Of a DNA stretch of 64,000 nt, positions 1-8,166 are shown piece after piece (within the stretch, counting starts at the first letter, position 1; each line of letters starts with the position of its first letter). The DNA comes from Actinoplanes subtropicus (GTDB lineage Bacteria > Actinomycetota > Actinomycetes > Mycobacteriales > Micromonosporaceae). The notes below the pieces were generated by a model. It worked only from the letters and a program-made list of their open reading frames with translations. It did not search any database and had not been told where the DNA came from. Position numbers and translations under genes: made by a program. The stretch spans positions 1-64,000 of the forward strand of contig NZ_JOJL01000010.1 of NCBI RefSeq assembly GCF_000721705.1, in the 5' to 3' direction.

Positions 1-192
1 AGGAAGCGGCCGGAGCCCACCCGGGCCAACGTGTCGGTCACCGCATGTCCTCTCGGTCGGTGGTCGTGCGCACCATCCGACCATCAGTTCGGCACGTCAC
101 GGGGGGATATGGACCTTTATCGCTATATCCGGCTGCCGGCTATCTGTCGCGGGTGTTCCAAGCGGCTGCAGCAGCTGGCATCCGGTGCCGAT

Positions 193-2193
193 TCACCGTC
201 GGCCGCGTCCGACCATGTCGACGTCGAACCTCTCGAACTTGCTCTCGTCCACCTCGGCGCCCGCCGCCTCCGCGCCCCACGACGACGAGTACGAGTACGG
301 AGCGCCGCCTTCGGGCGCGGGCCAGGTTCTGGTGGCACCGCGACCGCCGGGATGAGCGCCCCGGCGTCCGCGGCCGCGGGAGTCGGTGGTGAAGTAGCTC
401 ATCAGCTCCTGCAACTGCGCGGTCTGGGCGGTCATCTGCTCCGCGGTGGCCGCCAGTTCCTCGCTCGACGACGCGTTCTGCTCGGTGACCTTGGTGATCT
501 GTCCCATCGACGCGTCGATCTGCCGAGCGGAGGTGGCCTGCTCGCCGCTGGCCGCCGCGATCTCCTGCACCAGGTCGGCCGTCCGGGTGATGCTGGGCAC
601 GATGTCATCGAGCAGCGACCCGGCCCGCTCCGCGGTGTGCACGCTGTCGGAGGCCAGTTCACTGATCTCGTGTGCCGCGACCTGGCTGCGCTCGGCGAGC
701 TTGCCGACCTCGGTGGCCACCACGGCGAAACCCTTGCCGTGCGCCCCGGCCCGGGCCGCCTCTATCGTGGCGTTCAGCGCCAGCATGTTCGTCTGGAACG
801 CGATGTCGTCGATGATGCTGATCTTGGTGGCGATCTGCTTCATCGCGTCCACGGTCAGTTTCACCGCCGCGCCGCCATCCTGGGCGTCGACCGCCGCCTT
901 GGTCGCGATGCCCTCGGTGGTGCGGGCGTTGTCGCTGTTCTTCGTGATGCCGGAGCCCATGTGCTCGATGCTCGCGGTGGTCTCCTCAACGCTGGCCGCC
1001 TGCTCGGTGGCCGCCGCGGACAAGTCCTGCGACGCCCGGCTGATCTGCGTGGCGGCGGCGTTGAGCTGGTCCCCCGCCTCGACCACCGAGCCGACCGTCT
1101 CGGCGAGCCGGCGGACCGTGTCGTTCACGGCGACCCGCAGCGTCTCCAGCCGCCCCACACAGGCCGTGTCGATCGAGCGGGTCAGGTCGCCGTCGGCCAC
1201 GGCGGTGATGACCTCGATGACTTTCGACAGCGGCTCCACCATCGCGTCCAGCGTCTGGTTGACCCCCTCCAGGATCCGCCGGAAGTCGCCCTGGTGGCCG
1301 CCGGTGTCGGCCCGGACGTCGATGTCGCCCCGGCCCTGCACGGCGATCCGGTTCATCTCGTCGATCAGGCCTTTGATGTTGCCGATCGCGTGCTCCACCT
1401 TGGCCGCCATCTGCCCGACCTCGTCCGCACTCGTCACCTCGGCGCGCCGGGTCAGGTCGCCCACCGCGAGCCCGTCGACCACGTGGGCGACGCGGCGCAC
1501 GGCGGTCGCGATCATCCGGGCCACGAAGAACCCGAACGCCAGCGCGAGCAGCAGACCCGCGATCAACACCAAGATCATCGTCGTACGCGCGGACGCGTAG
1601 GTCCGTCCGGCGGCGTCGACCAGCTGCTTGGCGCGCGCGTTCTCGGCGCCCACCAGCTGCGTGGCCATGGTGAGCACCTTGTCCAGGTCGGGGCCGAGCT
1701 GGCTGTCGCGAAACCGCTGGAAGCCGGCGGTGTCGTTGCGCTTGCTCAGGGCGAGACCGGTCGTCAGGTCCTGCTGGAAGGCCGACCATGCCTGCCGTTC
1801 CTCCAGCACCAGTTGCGGTGCCGCGCTGGTGCCGGCGTAGCTGTCCAGGTCGGTGGCGAAGCGCGTGGTGGCGTCCCGGATCTGCTGCTCGTAGCGGCTC
1901 ATCGTCGCCGGATCCTGCGAGACCACGTGGTTGAGCAACGCGGCCTGGCCCTGCCTCGCGTCGTCGCTGACGGCCTGCACCTGGGCCAGCGGAACCATGC
2001 CACGGGCGTACAGCTCATTGGCGCGGGCGTTCAGCGCCTGCATCTGGGTGATGCCCAGGACGCCGACGATCAGCGCCACCACGGCCATCAGCACGATGCC
2101 GGACAAGACCTTCGCCTTCACACTGCGATTCCGCAGCCACTGCGTTCCGGCGTTGCCGGTACGCGCCGAGCCGAGGACGGCAATCTCGCTCAT
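193..2193 (-). CDS. Methyl-accepting chemotaxis protein
   Basis: Membrane chemoreceptor of 666 residues. It has a TM helix at about residues 29-48, an extracytoplasmic four-helix-type sensor region with no recognisable PAS or Cache signature, a second TM near 205-227, then HAMP. A second HAMP-like segment ends in [10 protein letters not shown]. The MCP signalling coiled coil follows, with the conserved tip [20 protein letters not shown] that contacts CheA/CheW. I chose the ATG at 2193 because GAGAGG lies about 8 bases upstream and the product then begins with a short basic tail before TM1; the frame stays open to 2370 without a good site. The last 60 residues are Gly/Arg/Ser-rich and look unstructured. 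No che genes are nearby, so it is an orphan receptor. The ligand is unknown. Confidence 0.93.
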   Translation of the reverse strand: MSEIAVLGSARTGNAGTQWLRNRSVKAKVLSGIVLMAVVALIVGVLGITQMQALNARANELYARGMVPLAQVQAVSDDARQGQAALLNHVVSQDPATMSRYEQQIRDATTRFATDLDSYAGTSAAPQLVLEERQAWSAFQQDLTTGLALSKRNDTAGFQRFRDSQLGPDLDKVLTMATQLVGAENARAKQLVDAAGRTYASARTTMILVLIAGLLLALAFGFFVARMIATAVRRVAHVVDGLAVGDLTRRAEVTSADEVGQMAAKVEHAIGNIKGLIDEMNRIAVQGRGDIDVRADTGGHQGDFRRILEGVNQTLDAMVEPLSKVIEVITAVADGDLTRSIDTACVGRLETLRVAVNDTVRRLAETVGSVVEAGDQLNAAATQISRASQDLSAAATEQAASVEETTASIEHMGSGITKNSDNARTTEGIATKAAVDAQDGGAAVKLTVDAMKQIATKISIIDDIAFQTNMLALNATIEAARAGAHGKGFAVVATEVGKLAERSQVAAHEISELASDSVHTAERAGSLLDDIVPSITRTADLVQEIAAASGEQATSARQIDASMGQITKVTEQNASSSEELAATAEQMTAQTAQLQELMSYFTTDSRGRGRRGAHPGGRGATRTWPAPEGGAPYSYSSSWGAEAAGAEVDESKFERFDVDMVGRGRR

Positions 2194-2473
2194 CGAACGA
2201 TCCTCTCGGGCTTGCCGTGGAGATGCCCACATCTGCCTTCGCCGCGCGCCCTCGCCGGTCGGGCTATACCAGGAACCTAGCGCGTTTCGCGTTCCCGACT
2301 TCCTCATATTGATGGTTATCTTCGCGCCTTCGGCAAGGGCAGCGGGTGGCGTGACGGTGCAACCGATCAAAATGTCGTCGCCGGTGTTCGGACCCGTTTT
2401 GCCGGACCGTGAGCGCCCGGGCGGCAGGAAATCCGGGACCAGGCCCGGCCGGGCAGGCCGGCGATCGCGGCGA

Positions 2474-2617
2474 TCAGCGCGAATCCGGCCAGTGCGACGG
2501 CGTGGACGATCCGGGGCGAGGCCCGGCGCTGAGTGACCGGACGACGAGGTCGACGCCCACCGCCGCGAGCACCCCGGCGAGAAAGTTGAGCAGCGCCCGC
2601 GACGGAAGGAGGCGCAC
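2474..2617 (-). CDS. Small one-TM ORF coupled to the DUF2993 gene, possibly frameshifted
   Basis: The GTG start shares bases with the TAG stop of the preceding DUF2993 gene (TAGTG), a typical arrangement for translational coupling. It encodes 47 residues with one hydrophobic helix ([18 protein letters not shown]). After about residue 30 the frame becomes Pro/Ser-rich and stops. One frame over, the same strand continues with a second hydrophobic helix ([19 protein letters not shown]) and stays open to 2367. A two-helix membrane protein broken by a one-base deletion is therefore likely. No family was recognised. Confidence 0.45.
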   Translation of the reverse strand: MRLLPSRALLNFLAGVLAAVGVDLVVRSLSAGPRPGSSTPSHWPDSR

Positions 2618-4068
2618 TAGCAGCTGCCGCCGGTCAGGCTGCCTCGGGTGAGCGTCACATCCTTGCCGCTCAGGTGGATGCGCAGGGCGGCCGGCAACAC
2701 CTCCACCTTGTCGTACCGCAGATTGGCCGGCAGTGCCTGCAGCGGGAACGTCGTCTGCTGCGCCGCCACCTCCCGCAGCACGTTCTTGGCCGGGAAGCGG
2801 ATGCCGAACATCTCGATCTGCTGCGGCGAGATGTCCAAGGTGGCGCCACGGATCTGCGGCCGCCCGTAGAGCTCGATCGGCGTCGCCTCGCCCGAGCCGC
2901 CCGTCTGGCTGGCGGTCAGGAAACCGTCCTCGGCGCCGAACACCGTCGGGTTGTCGCCGGGCGGCTGGGTCAGCGCCGAGAACGGCTTGACCGTCTCGCC
3001 CCCGATGACCACCCGGATGCCGCCGGCGTCGACCGAGACCGATCGGTAGGCGACCCCGGAGGGCAGGGCCGGCAGCGTACGGGAAAGGTCTTTCTGATCG
3101 ACCTGGGAGAGGACGAGCTTGGCGATCGGATCGTTCGTGCCGTGGTCACCACCCAGGATGTGCACCTTGGTCGGGGTGAGGGTGAGGGTGCCGCCGGACA
3201 GGACCGGCGAGGTGAAGATGGTCAGCGGCAGGCCGATCGCGGACGTGTTGATGCCGAGCAGCCCGCCGGTGGCCGAGTAGGTGACCGATCGGCCGCCGAC
3301 CTGGGTCGGCAACTCCGACAGCGCGGTGGTGGCGACGCCGGCGAGCGCGACGTGCACGCCGTCCTTCCGCGGGGAGATCGATTTGTACGCGACGCCGTCC
3401 GGCAGGTGCGGCAGCCGCTCGGTGCGCGTCCCACCGGTCAGATCGCCCACCTTCGCCGCCGAGACGCTCTGCCCGAAGATCTGCAGCTTGTCGGGGATCG
3501 AGCGGGCGGTCTCGCCGACGATCGCCATCCGCAGGTAGAGCTTGGCCCGCACGTTCTTGGCCGCTTCCGCCGGCATCACCACGTCGACGGTCAGCCCGCC
3601 GTCGGGGGCGCGCTTGAAGGTCGGCGTGGTGGCCCCCGGCGTGGCGGGCAAGTGCTCAAAACCGACCGTGACGGTCGCGTCGATGCTCCCGACGTGCGTG
3701 CTGTTCTTGTCCGGCTGGCTCACGTCCTTCATGGTCGCCACGAACGCCGCGTGCGGGACGCCGCTGAGCGTGGCGTCCGGCACCGTCAGCCGCAGTTCGT
3801 CGAGGCTGCCGCGGAGCAGTTGCGGCACGAGCGGGCCGCCGGCGACGGTGACCGTCGGCGGGGTGGTCAGGGCGCCGGGGCAGGCGACCTGAGCGCTCAC
3901 CCGGGAGACGACCTGGCGGTTGAGGAAATCCTCGAAGATCGGTAGCGGTACCGCCATCGCCAGCATGCCGGCCGCGACGATCAGCACCACCAAGCTGGCC
4001 GCCACGGCCACCCATCGCCTCCGCAGGTGGAAGCGGGCCAGATGTGTCGCCCGATAGACCTCGGTCAT
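2617..4068 (-). CDS. DUF2993 (LmeA-like) protein, enlarged
   Basis: A 483-residue protein with a basic N-terminus and one TM/signal-anchor helix at about 19-41, then a long beta-rich extracytoplasmic part. The segment GGPLVPQLLRGSLDELRLTV matches the start of DUF2993, the fold of mycobacterial LmeA, a phospholipid-binding factor in mannan maturation. Family members are usually about 230-300 residues. Here the motif LPxGVAYxSxS...G(V/I)xVxxxG recurs near residues 225, 345 and 450, so the domain appears internally duplicated. It is the third gene of a leftward run behind the MFS pump and serine hydrolase (33-base gap), with the tiny coupled ORF after it. A role in envelope lipid or glycan handling is inferred. 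Confidence 0.75.
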   Translation of the reverse strand: MTEVYRATHLARFHLRRRWVAVAASLVVLIVAAGMLAMAVPLPIFEDFLNRQVVSRVSAQVACPGALTTPPTVTVAGGPLVPQLLRGSLDELRLTVPDATLSGVPHAAFVATMKDVSQPDKNSTHVGSIDATVTVGFEHLPATPGATTPTFKRAPDGGLTVDVVMPAEAAKNVRAKLYLRMAIVGETARSIPDKLQIFGQSVSAAKVGDLTGGTRTERLPHLPDGVAYKSISPRKDGVHVALAGVATTALSELPTQVGGRSVTYSATGGLLGINTSAIGLPLTIFTSPVLSGGTLTLTPTKVHILGGDHGTNDPIAKLVLSQVDQKDLSRTLPALPSGVAYRSVSVDAGGIRVVIGGETVKPFSALTQPPGDNPTVFGAEDGFLTASQTGGSGEATPIELYGRPQIRGATLDISPQQIEMFGIRFPAKNVLREVAAQQTTFPLQALPANLRYDKVEVLPAALRIHLSGKDVTLTRGSLTGGSC

Positions 4069-4101
4069 ACCGATGTTTACGGGCAGGTAATGTCCCGGGG
4101 T

Positions 4102-5163
4102 TCAGCGGTTGACCAGCTCGACGATCTCGGTGGCGGTCGCGAAATCCATAGTCTGCAGATTCTTGCAATACGCGACGGCGGTTCCGGTCGCCGGATCGGC
4201 GTATCCGAAGGTACCGCCCATCCCGCCCCAGCCGAACGACGTGTCGCCCGGCCCGCCGCCGAGCCGGCCGAGCGCGAAGCCGAGCCCGAACCGGGCCCGG
4301 TTTCCGAAGACCTGGTCAATGCCCCCGAAGGTGTCGTTTCCGATCGCTTCGACCGTCGCCGGGGAGAGAAGGCGGACGCCGTCGACCGTACCGATCAGGG
4401 CGGCGTACAGCTTGGCGATCGCCCGGGCGGTCATCTTGCCGCCGGCCGGGAGGTCCGCGCCGAGCACATCGGATCGGTTGCCGAGCGCCGCGGTCGGCCA
4501 CAGCTCGGCCGACGCGGCCCGGGCCATCGGCGAGTCCGGCGGCAGCTCGAACGACATGCCGGGCGGCGGGGGCGAGTCGACCAGCGGCACCAGGCGGGCC
4601 CGCGGCGACTCGGGCATGCCGAACCAGAGGTCGTCGGCGACCCCGAGCGGCGCGCCGATCTCCTCGCGCAGCAGGTCGCCGAGCGCCTTGCCGGTGGCCC
4701 GGCGGCATAACTCGCCGAGGATGTAGCCGAAGGTGTAAGCGTGATAGCCGACCTGGGTGCCCGGCTCCCACCAGAGCGGCCCGGCGGCGATCCGATCGCA
4801 GATGAGGTCCCAGTCGCAGACGTCCGCGATCGTCGTGGTGGCGCCGATGCCGGGCACGCCGGCCGTGTGCTGGAGGACCTGCCTCAGGGTCACCCCCTCC
4901 TTGCCCTCGGCGCCGAACGACGGCCAGACCGAGGCGATCGTCGTGTCGTAGCCGAAGACGCCCCGCTCGGCGAGCCGGTGCACGATGGTCGCGGTCATCG
5001 CCTTGCCCATCGACCACGTGTAGAACAGCGAGGACGGGGTGGCCGGCCCGGCGACCGCGTCGACGATCAGTTCGCCGTCCCGGTAGACGGCCACCTGAAC
5101 GGCCTTCTCCCGGCCGGAGGAGACCTGGGCGTCGATCGCTTCCTGAACGAGTTTCTGCAGCAT
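4102..5163 (-). CDS. Beta-lactamase-family serine hydrolase
   Basis: A 353-residue cytoplasmic protein (no signal peptide) of the class C beta-lactamase/EstB/D-aminopeptidase superfamily. The catalytic SxxK is SMGK at residues 51-54. A Tyr motif (GYHAYTFGY) lies near residue 140, and GGMGGTFGYADPATG near the C-terminus aligns with the usual third motif region. Such enzymes are usually esterases or transacylases rather than true beta-lactamases. It starts 9 bases after the MFS transporter stop, so the two are almost certainly co-transcribed. The pairing suggests metabolism of a compound that the pump exports, but the substrate cannot be read from sequence. Confidence 0.88.
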   Translation of the reverse strand: MLQKLVQEAIDAQVSSGREKAVQVAVYRDGELIVDAVAGPATPSSLFYTWSMGKAMTATIVHRLAERGVFGYDTTIASVWPSFGAEGKEGVTLRQVLQHTAGVPGIGATTTIADVCDWDLICDRIAAGPLWWEPGTQVGYHAYTFGYILGELCRRATGKALGDLLREEIGAPLGVADDLWFGMPESPRARLVPLVDSPPPPGMSFELPPDSPMARAASAELWPTAALGNRSDVLGADLPAGGKMTARAIAKLYAALIGTVDGVRLLSPATVEAIGNDTFGGIDQVFGNRARFGLGFALGRLGGGPGDTSFGWGGMGGTFGYADPATGTAVAYCKNLQTMDFATATEIVELVNR

Positions 5164-5172
5164 GACTACTCC

Positions 5173-6522
5173 TTATGCGGTGACCAGCTCTTTTTCGACG
5201 GCGACGGTGGCCGGGCGCTTCACCAGGACGGCCAGCCCGGCCGCGACCATGACGGCGGCGGCGATGAACGGCAGTCGGTAACCCCCGGCCGAGAGCGTGG
5301 CGAGCACGGCCAGACCGAGCGCCGAGCCGACCTCCGCGGTGGTGCTGAAGACGCCCGAGGCCAGGCCCGCGTCGTCCGGGGTGGCCGACGACATGGCCAG
5401 CGCGGCGAGTGCCGGAAACGCCAGCCCGCCGCCGGCGCCGAGCACCAGCATCGCCGGCAGCACATCGACCAGATATGACCCGTCCGAAGGCACCCGCGCG
5501 AAGTAGGCCAGCCCGGCCACCACCAGCCCGAGACCGGTGAGCACCAGCTTTCGCGCCCCGAAACGCCCGATCAGCCGCTCGGTGTAGCGCAGCGACAGCC
5601 CGCCCATCACGACCGTGACCGGCAGGAACGCCAGCCCGATCTGCATCGCGTCGTAGCCGAGCACGTGCTGGCAGTAGAGCACTCCGACGAAGAACATGCC
5701 GAACATCCCGGCCGCGCTGAGCAGCTGGGCGAGGTTGGCGCGGGCGGTCTCGCCCTGGCGGAAGATGCGCAGCGGGACCAGCGGCGCGGCGGCCGTGGCC
5801 TCGCGGGCCACGAACGCCACCCCGAGCCCGAGGGCCAGCAGCGCGAGCGGAAGCGATCCGCCGGGCGTCACCACGGTGTAGACCGTGACCATCAGCGCGC
5901 CGGTGATCAGAACCGCTCCCAGCACGTCCGCACCTTGCCGCAGCCCCGGCCCCCGATCGGCCGGGATCAACCTCCGGGCTGCGGCAATGGTGCAGACTCC
6001 GACCGGCACGTTCACGAAGAAGATCCAGTGCCAGTTCACCGCCGAGGTGAGCACGCCGCCGAGCAGCAGCCCGACCGCTCCCCCGGCGGAGGCCACGAAG
6101 CTGTAGACGCCGATCGCCCGCGCCTGCTCCCGCGCCTCCGGAAACATCGTGACGATCATCCCGAGGATGACCGCCGAGGTGGCCGCCCCGCCGACGCCTT
6201 GAAGGAATCGGGCGGCGATGAGCATCTCGCGGCTCGACGCCAGCCCGCACAGCGCGGACGCGAGCGTGAAAACGATCAGGCCCGATACGAAGACGCCACG
6301 CCGGGAGACCAGGTCACCCAGCCGGCCGGCCAGCAGCAGCAGACTTCCGAACGGGATCAGGTAGGCGTTGACCACCCACGCCAGCCCGGTCCGGGAAAAG
6401 CCCAGCTCACCCTGGATCGCCGGCAGGGCGACATTCACGATGGTGACATCCAGAATGATCATCAACATTCCCGCGCAGAGCACGAGTAGTGCGAACCACC
6501 TGCGATCCGTCGTCTTCGGCAC
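5173..6522 (-). CDS. MFS drug exporter, DHA2-like
   Basis: A 449-residue multi-pass membrane protein. The first helix carries the EmrB/QacA hallmark LDVTIVNVALPAIQ. The motif A loop (GRLGDLVSRRGVF) and the helix-5 antiporter motif region with repeated glycines (ASAGGAVGLLLGGVL) are also present. About 13-14 hydrophobic stretches fit the 14-TM DHA2 family of proton-driven multidrug antiporters, and the length is slightly short. It starts with GTG, with GGGAGG about 10 bases upstream. It heads a leftward operon with the serine hydrolase and is divergent from the sigma factor gene. A 14-bp inverted repeat lies in the shared promoter region. The exported substrate is unknown. Confidence 0.9.
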   Translation of the reverse strand: MPKTTDRRWFALLVLCAGMLMIILDVTIVNVALPAIQGELGFSRTGLAWVVNAYLIPFGSLLLLAGRLGDLVSRRGVFVSGLIVFTLASALCGLASSREMLIAARFLQGVGGAATSAVILGMIVTMFPEAREQARAIGVYSFVASAGGAVGLLLGGVLTSAVNWHWIFFVNVPVGVCTIAAARRLIPADRGPGLRQGADVLGAVLITGALMVTVYTVVTPGGSLPLALLALGLGVAFVAREATAAAPLVPLRIFRQGETARANLAQLLSAAGMFGMFFVGVLYCQHVLGYDAMQIGLAFLPVTVVMGGLSLRYTERLIGRFGARKLVLTGLGLVVAGLAYFARVPSDGSYLVDVLPAMLVLGAGGGLAFPALAALAMSSATPDDAGLASGVFSTTAEVGSALGLAVLATLSAGGYRLPFIAAAVMVAAGLAVLVKRPATVAVEKELVTA

Positions 6523-6575
6523 GGCCGCCGACCTCCCTCACTCATTACGATCGCCAGGACAGACCGGCCCGGCCG

Positions 6576-6610
6576 GCGAAATTCATCGCCGGGTCAGCGA
6601 TGAATTTCGC
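6576..6610. promoter_or_regulatory. 14-bp inverted repeat between MFS and sigma factor genes
   Basis: Perfect arms of 14 bases (6576-6589 and 6597-6610; core GAAATTCATCGC) are separated by 7 bases. The repeat lies between the divergent MFS pump and the SigX5-like sigma gene, 38 bases before the sigma GTG. It has no T-run, so an operator or mRNA leader structure is more likely than a terminator. Confidence 0.5.
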
Positions 6611-6647
6611 GGCGGAGCCCGGTCGGTATCTACGAGGAGGTGGCGCG

Positions 6648-7601
6648 GTGGACACCGAGTTCGTGCGGCAGGCGGATCCCTACCGGCGGGAGCTGCTCGC
6701 CCACTGCTATCGGATGCTCGGCTCGGTCTACGACGCCGAGGACCTGGTGCAGGAGACGTACGTGCGGGCGTGGCGCTCGTACGACCGGTTCGAGGGCCGG
6801 TCGTCGATGCGGACCTGGCTGCATCGGATCGCGACGAACGCCTGCCTGAACGCGCTCGAGTCGCGCAGCCGGCGACCGCTGCCGATCGGTTTGGGCGCGC
6901 CGAGCTCGGACCCGGCCGACGCGCTGATCGAGCAGCGCGAGGTGCCGTGGCTCGAGCCGATGCCGGACTCGCTGGTCAGCGACGACCCGGCGGCGGTCGT
7001 CACCGGCCGGGAGAGCATTCGGCTCGCGGTGGTCGCGGCCATGCAGTTCCTGCCGCCGCGGCAGCGGGCCGTGCTGATCCTGCGCGAGGTCCTGCAGTGG
7101 CCGGCCGCCGAGGTCGGCGAGATGCTCGACATGACCACCGCCTCGGTGAACAGCGCCCTGCAGCGCGCCCGCGCGCAGCTGGAGCAGGCGACCGTCTCGG
7201 CCGACGAGGTGACCGAACCGAGCGAGTCCGAACAGCGTGAGCTGCTGGATCGGTTCGTGGCCGCGTTCGAGGCGAAGGACATCGCCGCGCTCGTCGACAT
7301 CTTCACCAAGGACGCCGTCTGGGAGATGCCGCCGTTCACCGGTTGGTACCAGGGCGCCGAGGACATCGCCCGGCTGATCGACACCCGCTGCCCGGCCCAG
7401 GGCCCGGGCGACATGAAGCTGGTCGCGACCAGGGCGAACGGCCAGTTCGCGTTCGGCCTCTACATGCGCGACGGCGACACCTACCGGCCGTTCAACCTGC
7501 CCGTGCTGACGTTGACCCCGCAGGGCGTCAGCCACGTGTCGAGCTTCTTCGACCTGCGCCTGTTCGCGACTTTCGGGTTGCCCGAGTCGATTCCGGTCTG
7601 A
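6648..7601 (+). CDS. ECF sigma factor, SigX5/SigG-type with SnoaL-like C-terminus
   Basis: A 317-residue RNA polymerase sigma factor. Region 2 (CYRMLGSVYDAEDLVQETYV) and region 4 (FLPPRQRAVLILREVLQWPA followed by an HTH) flank a long linker. A C-terminal SnoaL-like fold of about 110 residues (from ELLDRFVAAFEAKDI to the end) replaces control by an anti-sigma factor in the SigG/SigX5 subgroup. I set the start at the GTG at 6648 because GAGGAGG lies 7 bases upstream and the product begins directly at region 2. An in-frame ATG at 6600 sits inside the inverted repeat and lacks a ribosome site. It is followed after one base by a maleylpyruvate isomerase-like gene, so they form an operon. Confidence 0.92.
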   Translation: MDTEFVRQADPYRRELLAHCYRMLGSVYDAEDLVQETYVRAWRSYDRFEGRSSMRTWLHRIATNACLNALESRSRRPLPIGLGAPSSDPADALIEQREVPWLEPMPDSLVSDDPAAVVTGRESIRLAVVAAMQFLPPRQRAVLILREVLQWPAAEVGEMLDMTTASVNSALQRARAQLEQATVSADEVTEPSESEQRELLDRFVAAFEAKDIAALVDIFTKDAVWEMPPFTGWYQGAEDIARLIDTRCPAQGPGDMKLVATRANGQFAFGLYMRDGDTYRPFNLPVLTLTPQGVSHVSSFFDLRLFATFGLPESIPV

Positions 7602-7602
7602 C

Positions 7603-8166
7603 ATGGACACGGCGCTGCGGGCCGGAGTGGCCGTTCTCGAACGATCGGTCGCGTACTGCCTGGGCAGCGTCTCCCTCGTCGCGCCGCCGATGCTGGCCCG
7701 GCCCACGCCGTGCGCCGGCTGGAACCTGCGCGACCTGCTGGACCACGTGATCGATTCGATGGCCGCGCTGGAGGAGGCGGTGTCCACCGGGCGGGTGACG
7801 ATGACGTCGCCGGCCTCGGCCGGCGACGTCCTTCCGCGGGTGCGGGAGCGGGCGTCACGCTTGGTGGGTGCCTGGGCTCATGCCTGCGGCGCTTCGGTCG
7901 TACGGGTGGCGCGGGCGCACCTGACGACCCCGTTGGTGGCGGGCGCCGGTGCGATCGAGTTGGCGGTGCACGGCTGGGACGTGGCCCGCTCGTGCGGGAG
8001 CGACCGGCCGATCCCGGCCGATCTCGCCGACGAACTGCTCGACCTGGCGGTCGTGCTGATCCGGGCGGGAGATCGGCCGGGGCGGTTCGGCCGGCCGGTG
8101 GGGGTGCCCGGCGACGCGCCGCCGGGCGATCAGTTGGTGGCCTTTCTCGGGCGTACGCCCGGTTAG
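7603..8166 (+). CDS. TIGR03086-like, mycothiol-dependent isomerase/DinB family protein
   Basis: A 187-residue protein of the DinB/maleylpyruvate isomerase N-domain superfamily. The motif RPTPCAGWNLRDLLDHV near residue 35 is the family signature with the metal-ligand His. A later IELAVHGWDVARS supplies the HxWD segment. Many actinobacterial members use mycothiol or bind a divalent metal, and their individual reactions are mostly unknown. It follows the sigma factor stop by one base, so the two are translated from one message and may act in one stress response. The TAG stop overlaps the TAA stop of the convergent glycosidase (shared bases 8163-8166). Confidence 0.82.
   Translation: MDTALRAGVAVLERSVAYCLGSVSLVAPPMLARPTPCAGWNLRDLLDHVIDSMAALEEAVSTGRVTMTSPASAGDVLPRVRERASRLVGAWAHACGASVVRVARAHLTTPLVAGAGAIELAVHGWDVARSCGSDRPIPADLADELLDLAVVLIRAGDRPGRFGRPVGVPGDAPPGDQLVAFLGRTPG

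Noticed and set aside
1..192. A gene before the chemoreceptor
   Set aside because: Open frames here are short, overlap the receptor antisense, and show no start signal or domain.
4102..5163. Beta-lactam resistance gene
   Set aside because: The serine hydrolase has the SxxK motif but no signal peptide and no class-specific motifs. An esterase-like role is more likely.
6600..6602. ATG start for the SigX5-like sigma factor
   Set aside because: It lacks a ribosome site and sits in an inverted repeat. GTG 6648 has GAGGAGG at ideal spacing.
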